From contig JASFXZ010000002.1 of assembly GCA_032209605.1 (NCBI GenBank), forward strand, positions 56,608,431 through 56,672,430: a stretch of 64,000 nucleotides of DNA. The letters run 5' to 3'. Shown one piece after another: positions 57,649 to 64,000 of this stretch. Made by a program: the position numbers and the translations under genes. The notes beneath the pieces were generated by a model. It searched no databases, was not told the origin of the DNA, and saw only the letters and a program-made list of their open reading frames with translations. The DNA comes from Mactromeris polynyma. Its lineage: Eukaryota; Mollusca; Bivalvia; Venerida; Mactridae. Every line of letters begins with the position of its first letter. Positions within the stretch are counted from its first letter, which is position 1.

Positions 57649-60600
57649 CTGAAAACAAAAAATAAACATTATAATAAAGACACTGCCAAGCCTCGAACTC
57701 TTGAACCAATTATTCAATCCCTTGATCATAAAATGCACTATTATTCGCACTTTTTGGTCAAACAATACATTTTCTCAACTCATAATCGGATATGCTGATG
57801 AATGAGCTCAATTGTGACATGGCGCGTGTTTTTACACGTTTGTGAAAATTGCGCCAAAGCAACAAACTGCATTGATAAATTTGTTTGCATCGGTTTGAAG
57901 ATTGTGTAATGCAATGATTGACAATAAAAGTGTCATGTGTACACTCAACAAAATTCCTAATCGGGTCAGTTTATATTGTATTATTATTTTTCTAATAATG
58001 CATGTATTCACACAAAATTTCACATACCGATATTTGAACAGGTAATGCAGCGGATCGATTTTTTTTAGCCGGCTCGCTATGAAATTAATCGTATTAGGCA
58101 TATTGACGTTTATAGCACGTGCGGGGCATGGACACATATTTGCACGTGTTCGTGTACACTTTTGTCATTGCTGATGAAAATCCTTTTTGAAAATTTTGTG
58201 TGAATACATGCATTATTAGAAAAATAATAATACAATATAAACTGACCGATTAGGAATTTTGTTGAGTGTATGTATAATTAAATTTTCAATGTGTGGCTTG
58301 ATACTACAGTACCGGAGACCGTATAGTTGCTTTTGATTCTGTATGGTTATACGTGTATATTTATTCGTGTGTTTTCTGTTTATGCTTTATTATCATTCAT
58401 TATGATTATTCATACCAAAGGTATACATTACTATGGACTTAAACACACTTTGACAAGACATACCCACCATAGTATGCACGAATGCTAATTAATTCAGAAC
58501 CACGGTTGACTATAACAACCTTTTACTCGAACAAATTTTGTCAGTGCCGACGAGTTCAAGCCAACAGGATTCCACTGTACATCTAAATGTCTTTCATGTG
58601 ATGTGATGTGTTAACTGTATAGCTTGTTCACTAATTAATGATTAATGGTCGAGTTTGACATGATTGACATCTGTATAACATAAGTGCACTACCAAATAAT
58701 ATACCATTCACTACCTTTCTGGTACTGCACGAGTTTGTCTGACTGAATCTATTTTTTCTCCTCATTTTAGCCTTCTCTCTACTTTGATGCTCAATACTTA
58801 GCCGCTCTTCATCTGTCATCAATTTTGTTCTATATTGTCTTTGACAAAATTTTCTTGGAGATGAGACAGGCTAAAGACGGAAAGAAATAGACATTTAATT
58901 ATACAATATTTCAGTAGTCATTCATCAGTTGAATTTGTGATACCAAAAACTGCAAGCAGAAGATTATCAATGTCTTAGATCATAGTAATAATTGTCAATG
59001 GGTGAAAATCTTCCTTTTTGCCACTGAATTCCATTTTTAAAACATGATACTTATTTCTATCAATAAATATTTACCCTAGTCTGATCTATTGTCAAGTAAC
59101 TTCGTTTAGCTTTTTTACATTCTAGGATGGTGTTATTGGTTCTATTTTCCTCTGTACTGTATTCATTATCTACAAAACATGCAATACATATTTATAATTG
59201 TTGCACAGTATCTATCGAATTTCAATGGTAAAAATGCAATACATATTTATAATTGTTGCACAGTATCTATCAAATTTCAATGGTCAAAGTGTAGACATCT
59301 GTATCACAGGAATTAGTACTGAATCATTTGAAATAAAATGCACAATACATGCAAATATTTATTGGCAATAAATAACCTTTAGCCATTCACAATAACCTAT
59401 GGCAAAGATAATAAGTGGGTACATGTATATGAGGACTAATATGAAGATATGTATATCAACAACTACTGCTAGAAATACATGTATATGGATATTTGGTAGA
59501 AAAAACACAAGTATGATTATTATACATTACACTTACCTATAAGGTGTAACAGATCAGGATAAGGTACATGTGAATCAGTATTTTCAGCTTCCATTTGTAT
59601 GTTGTCGAGAGTATGGATCAACATTGGAGTAGTGAGCATCACTGCTTCTATTGTTGACCTGCAATATAGCTATAGGCTCGAAGATTGCATCCACTAACCA
59701 ACTGCAGAACAGTTGAATTGAATTTTTCGGCGCAGCCACGCTAACATAGTTTTGCGATTTGCATATATATCAGTGTTGTGTAAACCAATCAAATCTTAGG
59801 TTAACCACCCATGCAACTGCTCTTCAACTGAACAACGTTTGTAACCTTGATGCGGATTGGTTAAGCTTTCATTAAAAGGTACGTTACCTCACTGTAATCC
59901 ACTGAATTTCGGTAAATTTACCAAATCCATTTTGGATCAGTAGTGACCAGCAATCGTAACATCTCGTTTTTTTATGTAGCACAACAAAATTTTAACCTTC
60001 AAATTGCGCCAACCATCTTTTTTCAAGATATTTCTAGTTTACTTTAAATTGGTGGGAATTTCAAGTAGAAAATCAAATTGGTGGGAATGTCAAGTAGAAA
60101 ATCAAATTGGTGGGAATGTCAAGTAGAAAATCTAAAAAATATGATACATACGGTAATTAGTTTTAGAAATTTATTCCATCTTTGAAGCTTCAAAATCAAC
60201 ATTTTTCCCATAGCCAAGAAAATATCTCCTAAATGTTTACAATAATGCTTGCATTATTGAACATCCATGACCAATGAGGACATTGTGTGACCCTCTGTAA
60301 GTTACAGAAACTAGAACTGCATCATCCGTACCTTTGAAGAGTCTGCATAACACATGGAGAGCCTTTATGATTGTAGGCACCACTAACAGGTTTTGGTGTA
60401 TATAGAAGTTGTTCTAAGTTGAGATTCTTTTGGAATGTGTGTAAATAATCAGGTTTTGGCACCAGCCTATGAGGTGAATCATGACTAGATGACAGTCTGA
60501 GGTAATCTGGTGAAAATGTCTTGATTGATTTTCTTACATCAGGGGTAAGAAAACATGCAGAGTTGGACTTATTTGGTAAGCTGATCTCTTCATATGCTTC

Positions 60601-62426
60601 ACACTCCTAAATAAGAAAAACATATACAAAATAAAATAACAAACATTGGGTGTAGACAGAAGTCTTGCAACTGCAAACATGTCTTCCATTGATCTGTATG
60701 CATATAATATATCAATATTTTGCCTTGAGGGGGGCAGACCCAGATATATGAGACAATTTGTCTTTTGGGGTATAATTGCCCACTCGAGAGCCAAGCATTT
60801 TGTCTAAATCTAAATGCTTATAGTGGTCTATTAAAAATCTGGTCAGTCTATTTACCGTTACTCTGATTCATTTGCCGTGACAAATTATCGTCTTCTTCGT
60901 ACAGTGTATCGATATCGATCCTCGCCTCCCCCGCTCTCTTTGGACAAATCATTGAAACGAGGGTCATGCAAAAAGTTCTGTCACTAACGGGCTTCCGTAG
61001 TTTTATCCCAGGTATTTTTTAAAACGCTTCATTGCACTTGAATGGTGTGTCCAATAGCTTACGATATCCGTTTATTTTGTGCAAATTGCTTTTCAAGTTA
61101 TTTCGAGTTATTTCAAATTGAAATACATGCAGTCATATACACTGACCAATTTACTTTTCACATTGTAAAATGGAAGAAAAGACTGAAATTCGTAGCTATA
61201 TTAAATGCCGCATTAAGCTTGATATAGATATTTGATGATTTGTGTGGTATATATGGACCTCAGGCCATTTCAATGCGCACAGTTTTTAGGTGGGTTAAAG
61301 CTTTTAAAGCTAGGAAATTATCTGTCGAAGATGATACCCGTTCTGGTAGGCCTAAAACCTTTGGCAAACATCGCTGCTGTAAAAGTTGTGGTTGAGCAGG
61401 ATGCGCGATTGTCGGTGAAAGATATAGCCTTGTCCATCTGGTCATACAGTCACTGGACAATTCTACAAGAAGTCTGTACTGAAGAAAGTGAAAGAGTTTT
61501 ACAATAAGAAAAGTCCAAGCAAAGGATGGTCAGGAGTCCATCTTATACACGACAACGCCTCCTCTCACAAGTGCGAGGTTGTTAAGTCTTTTTTGGCTTC
61601 TGAAAAGGTAGAAGTTGTAAACCATCCGCCTTATTCACCTGACCTGAGTCCCTGTGACTTTTTTTTATTTCCAAGGCTTAAGAAAATGCTTTCTGGAAAA
61701 AAATATAAGTCCAGAAGTTCTCCTGGCAGCGCCATTTATCAGTGTCTCCAACAGATACCAAAAGAAGACTATTTATCTGCTTTTCGCGATTGGGTAAAAA
61801 GGTTACAAAAATGTGTTTTGGTAAAGGGGAAATAGTTTTGATAAAACGTAGCACTTAAGAAATCCGAACCCAGTGACAGAACTTTTTGCATGACCCTCGT
61901 ACTATCAAGTCCATTTTAAATAAGAAAAGACAAATTATTTCATGAATAGAGGTAGTCAAAAATATTCGACATGTACATGCCCATTGAACCATAAACGTTA
62001 ATTATTTTGTTTTTATTTTCACTTCGCACGAACCCCTAGATAGAGAGTAGAGTATACTGCCAGTAGTGGTGTAGGACTAGTTGTGGTGGTGGCAATTAAA
62101 GCACGGACATAAGTCCGTGATTAAAGTAAGCATGGTATAAATCACAATATACAATTAAATTTCATGTAAAACGTTCAAGTTTTATCTATTACGTTATCGA
62201 GAACTGGTGAAGACAGAATGCTCATTTAAAATGGTTTACTGCGAGGCTGTGAGTGTGACGACCAAAATTGTTTAGCATAAATGGCAATATATTCCTCTGG
62301 TAAACAAATGACAACCACCTTCAATATTCTTGAGAGCAGATCTGGGTCGATTTCAAACGTTTCAAATGGAAATGATGCGAAAATTTGGTCTTGTTCGATT
62401 ACTTTCTTAAGAAAACTGACATCCAT
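57604..62426 (-). CDS. Unidentified multi-exon protein gene (gene span)
   Basis: At least six minus-strand exons with good splice sites. Those from 60606 down to the stop at 57604 join in consistent phase; the junction between the first exon (62426-62240) and the 60606 exon is unsolved. The N-terminus is MDVSFLKKVIEQDQIFASFP; the middle contains KPDYLHTFQKNLNLEQLLYT; the C-terminal exons are basic (RKFCQRQYRTKLMTDEERL, KKPVVRFSAS). No signal peptide, membrane segment or catalytic motif is evident, and I do not recognise the family. A decayed mariner sits in its first intron. It starts about 208 bp from CHURC1 in divergent orientation. Confidence 0.75.
57942..58268. mobile_element. TA-flanked MITE with 78-bp nearly perfect arms
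   Basis: TA at 57940-57941 and 58269-58270. The ends begin CACTCAACAAAATTCCTAAT. The arms (57942-58020 and 58191-58268) are inverse complements except for one extra G in the left arm. The 170-bp centre encodes nothing. TA duplication and size fit a Tc1/mariner-type MITE; it lies in the last intron of the unidentified gene. Confidence 0.88.
58715..58870 (-). CDS. Unidentified gene, coding exon
   Basis: 52 codons: PVSSPRKFCQRQYRTKLMTD then EERLSIEHQSREKAKMRRKN and RFSQTNSCSTRK; basic and hydrophilic. Acceptor CTTTAG, donor GTAGTG. Confidence 0.75.
59075..59169 (-). CDS. Unidentified gene, coding exon
   Basis: Encodes DNEYSTEENRTNNTILECKK then AKRSYLTIDQTR. Acceptor TTTTGTAG, donor GTAAAT; enters in phase 1, exits in phase 0. 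Confidence 0.7.
59178..59287. repeat. Two tandem copies of a 54-bp unit
   Basis: ATGCAATACATATTTATAAT and the following CACAGTATCTATC occur twice in direct succession with one or two differences, in the intron next to the exon at 59075-59169. Confidence 0.85.
59537..59658 (-). CDS. Unidentified gene, coding exon
   Basis: Encodes STIEAVMLTTPMLIHTLDNI then QMEAENTDSHVPYPDLLHLI. Acceptor ATTGCAG, donor GTAAGT; phases fit both neighbours. Confidence 0.75.
60045..60132. repeat. Three tandem copies of a 28-bp unit
   Basis: AAATTGGTGGGAATGTCAAG with TAGAAAATC repeated three times; intronic. Confidence 0.85.
60332..60606 (-). CDS. Unidentified gene, largest coding exon
   Basis: 91 codons plus two bases, beginning ECEAYEEISLPNKSNSACFL. 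It contains TPDVRKSIKTFSPDYLRLSS and KPDYLHTFQKNLNLEQLLYT, and ends KGSPCVMQTLQ. Ser/Thr-Pro sites are frequent. Acceptor CTTATTTAG, donor GTACGG. Confidence 0.78.
60645..60723 (-). CDS. Possible additional exon of the unidentified gene
   Basis: Reads QNIDILYAYRSMEDMFAVAR LLSTPN, exits in phase 0 to fit the 60606 exon, and has a CCCCTCAAG acceptor and GTTTGT donor. Its entry phase does not match the first exon or the candidate at 60856-60933, so it is uncertain. Confidence 0.35.
60856..60933 (-). CDS. Possible second exon of the unidentified gene
   Basis: Reads GEARIDIDTLYEEDDNLSRQ MNQSN with donor GTAAAT. Its entry phase fits the first exon. The acceptor lies only about 24 bases from the mariner end and has a poor pyrimidine tract, and its exit phase does not fit the next candidates. 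Confidence 0.35.
60958..61899 (+). mobile_element. Decayed mariner transposon
   Basis: 28-bp terminal inverted repeats are identical (60958-60985 and 61872-61899; outer end CGAGGGTCATGC). TA follows on the right; the left dinucleotide is AA. The interior of about 0.94 kb is shorter than a usual 1.3-kb mariner. It carries a frameshifted transposase remnant and lacks the segment with the first catalytic Asp. It lies in the first intron of the minus-strand gene. Confidence 0.92.
61170..61835 (+). pseudogene. mariner transposase remnant
   Basis: Starts MEEKTEIRSYIK, breaks near 61230, then reads RTVFRWVKAFKARKLSVEDD and TRSGRPKTFG, shifts frame, and continues DARLSVKDIALSI (second helix-turn-helix). 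It then jumps to GVHLIHDNASSHKCEVV and HPPYSPDLSPCDFFLFPRLK. The last two blocks hold the second and third catalytic Asp of the DDD triad; the first Asp block is deleted. Not functional. Confidence 0.9.
62240..62426 (-). CDS. Unidentified gene, first coding exon
   Basis: Starts at ATG 62424-62426: MDVSFLKKVIEQDQIFASFP then FETFEIDPDLLSRILKVVVI and CLPEEYIAIYAKQFWSSHSQ. Hydrophobic-acidic, helical. Donor GTAAAC, exits in phase 1. Confidence 0.75.
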
Positions 62427-62634
62427 CGTCTGCAATTGACAACTCTGGAAGTGGAACGGGAATGGTGGCGCGTGCTTTTATCTAAACCAATGTAAAGCGT
62501 TTTATCGTAATAAGTAACCAATGAAATCTAATGTAACAATCACTCGGTGGTGTTCGGATGTTTTCCGTGGACATTATATATTTTTACTTTCATTTTGACC
62601 AGGAAACGTTTTTGAGATCAACACTCGGTACGTC
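62427..62634. promoter_or_regulatory. Probable bidirectional promoter
   Basis: About 208 bp separate the divergent start codons of the unidentified gene and CHURC1. The segment contains GGCGCGTG and several CG dinucleotides and no repeat. Shared promoter use is inferred from spacing alone. Confidence 0.5.
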
Positions 62635-62673
62635 ATGTGTGTGTCTTGTGTTAAAGAAGAATATCCAGACAGA
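62635..62673 (+). CDS. CHURC1: CHURC1 coding exon 1
   Basis: 13 codons, MCVSCVKEEYPDR, donor GTGAGT, phase 0. The start codon matches that of vertebrate Churchill. Confidence 0.9.
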
Positions 62674-63620
62674 GTGAGTTTCATTTTTTAATCCATTTCG
62701 CAATGTCCGGTTATAGTCCCAACTGATGTTAAAATGTGCGTTTTACGGATGAAATTAATAGATTTCTTTTAATTGGGTATAAATTAATGAATTGACAGAA
62801 AATAATAATAAATCATTTGTTTTCATTCCGTAAAACGCACATTTTAACGTCACACAGGACTATAACCGGACATTGCCATCCAGTTTTGGAACTGATACGA
62901 AACAAATGGCCAGTCGATGTAAAAGCATGCGAATTTATAACAAGTACACGGATTTTATCTATAATAAAGATCCTTGACCTGATCAATCATAGTTTCAGTG
63001 CATGGTGGTTTACTACCTTAAAAGATGATTTACTGTTATATAAGATGATGTCAATACTATTGTACCGTTTGCAGTAAATAAAGGAAAAAAGCATGACCGA
63101 GATGTGGCTTGAAACCGAGGCCCCTTCCCTCAACTCGGACCTACCTGTATTTGAAACAAACACTTGTAATGTTCTATGTTGCCTATTTACTAGAATAAGA
63201 TTATACGCTTACCCAAAGTAAATCTAGAGGGAAAGTGAACCTGAGGTGGGACTTGAACCCATGACCAACACTAGTAAAGAGCTAAATGGGCTGATCATCT
63301 GGTGGCCGTATTGCTCCACACACCATTACATGTTTAATTTTTCTGCATTAAGTAGGAGAAACTTCAGAAATAGCCTGATTCCAAACTGTTGCTACATTTT
63401 ATGAGGCAAGTTTGTTGAGCTGTTACAATGTGAGGTTGTCTGCATATTTTGATTTTGTTGTTTTCCTATTTCTTTGTATAGGAATCTGTTTGCCTTGATA
63501 GCGGATCATACATGCTTAACTTTGCGGGTTGCGCACAGTGTGGAGATAAATATGGTTTAACAGTTGTTAACAGACAAATGTCAGAAGATGAAGATGGTGA
63601 AGAAACAATAACATATCAAC
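62635..63620 (+). CDS. CHURC1: Churchill (CHURC1) zinc-binding protein, 5' part (partial)
   Basis: Two exons (62635-62673 and 63482-63620) give MCVSCVKEEYPDR, then ESVCLDSGSYMLNFAGCAQC and on to EDEDGEETITYQ. This aligns with the vertebrate Churchill start (MCGDCVEKEYPNR..., SFLLNFTGCAVC..., EEDGEEIVTY). Cys 2, 5, 30 and 33 are candidate zinc ligands. Churchill is a small (about 110 residue) zinc-binding protein implicated in FGF-dependent transcriptional control in vertebrates. The gene continues beyond the window; the last part (CxxC and HEYTF region) is not present. Confidence 0.92.
62700..62876. mobile_element. MITE in CHURC1 intron 1
   Basis: Inverted arms of about 54 bp start GCAATGTCCGGTTATAGTCC and contain GTTAAAATGTGCGTTTTACG in both. 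They differ in a short central patch and in one base elsewhere; total 177 bp. No clear target duplication. It begins 26 bases after the exon 1 donor. Confidence 0.85.
63230..63325 (-). mobile_element. tRNA-derived SINE head, fragment
   Basis: On the minus strand, GGTGTGTGGAGCAATACGG leads to a B-box-like GGGTTCAAGTCCCAC (about 63244-63260) with an AGCTC-type A region upstream. This resembles a degraded tRNA-like head in CHURC1 intron 1. A functional tRNA is unlikely because no cloverleaf can be completed by eye. Confidence 0.4.
63482..63620 (+). CDS. CHURC1: CHURC1 coding exon 2
   Basis: 46 codons plus one base (ESVCLDSGSYMLNFAGCAQC through EETITYQ). Acceptor TTTGTATAG, donor GTATGT, exits in phase 1. 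The following His expected from Churchill (TYDH/TYQH) fits the leftover C. Confidence 0.92.
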
Positions 63621-64000
63621 GTATGTTTACAAATAATTACTTGTAAAACTGTGTTTGCTTTACATTGAGTTTGCTGGCAGATACTTCATTATCTGTGTAA
63701 CTGATCTAGAGAGTTAACCTGTCTGTATTAACTAGTGATGCAATGATAATCAAGTAGAGTCAAATAACCATGGCGAACAGTTTCAGGTCAGCGAAAATTG
63801 ATGTGCAAGATCTTGACTTGATGTCGCTATCGATTCTCTGTTGCAATGTGGTTGTGGCGCAGTTTGGCTCCATATACTGACATTTGCTTTACACAAGTAC
63901 TGTTGTGTTCATTATTTTAAATGTATTTTTCAATGTTTTCTTTATATTTTAGAGCTAAACGAAATTTAAATAAGTGATAAAAACTTTTGTTAATTAAGAT

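Noticed and set aside
63953..63965. Third CHURC1 exon near the window end (after TTTTAG)
   Set aside because: Joined in phase it would give only a few residues and a stop, not the CxxC/HEYTF region of Churchill; the true exon is probably beyond 64000.

Overview
The window looks like animal nuclear DNA, most probably from a bivalve mollusc. Genes are split by GT-AG introns, the sequence is AT-rich, and it is crowded with minisatellites, short inverted-repeat transposons and dispersed repeats of the kind I associate with bivalve genomes. The species cannot be fixed from the sequence alone. There is no bacterial operon, CRISPR array or viral gene.

Left part (1-25 kb) holds no host gene I can support. 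It contains an 18-bp minisatellite (1.5-2.5 kb), a 32-bp one (3.5-4.3 kb), and a tandem segmental duplication (4.68-16.0 kb) in which each copy carries its own array of a 53-bp satellite (about 105 and 24 copies). A perfect AT-rich palindrome sits exactly at the right edge of that duplication. Further right are a decayed non-LTR retrotransposon (17.1-19.7 kb, minus strand), 93-bp and 45-bp minisatellites, a tRNA-derived SINE, and a CR1-like LINE 3' end (23.85-24.5 kb).

Centre (26.0-54.65 kb, plus strand) is one gene of 22 coding exons that join in phase into a 1407-residue protein. I identify it as the kinetochore scaffold KNL1 (Spc105/CASC5). It has a SILK motif, an RRVSF PP1-docking motif, an ITGxxxLL segment, a large exon with a MELT-like array (mostly MEET/VEET, with a 4 x 39-residue tandem expansion), a coiled-coil region, and a C-terminal region opening with CSEWDL as in vertebrate KNL1. 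Its introns are full of repeats: a 51-bp and a 12-bp minisatellite, several inverted-repeat elements with recognisable target-site duplications, and two related hairpins whose arms differ by compensated changes.

Right part (54.7-64 kb): a non-autonomous hAT-like element lies just after KNL1. A minus-strand multi-exon gene of unknown identity (57.6-62.4 kb) follows, interrupted by a decayed mariner. About 200 bp away, divergently, are the first two exons of a Churchill (CHURC1) zinc-binding protein gene that runs off the window. KNL1 and the unknown gene converge; the unknown gene and CHURC1 probably share a bidirectional promoter.
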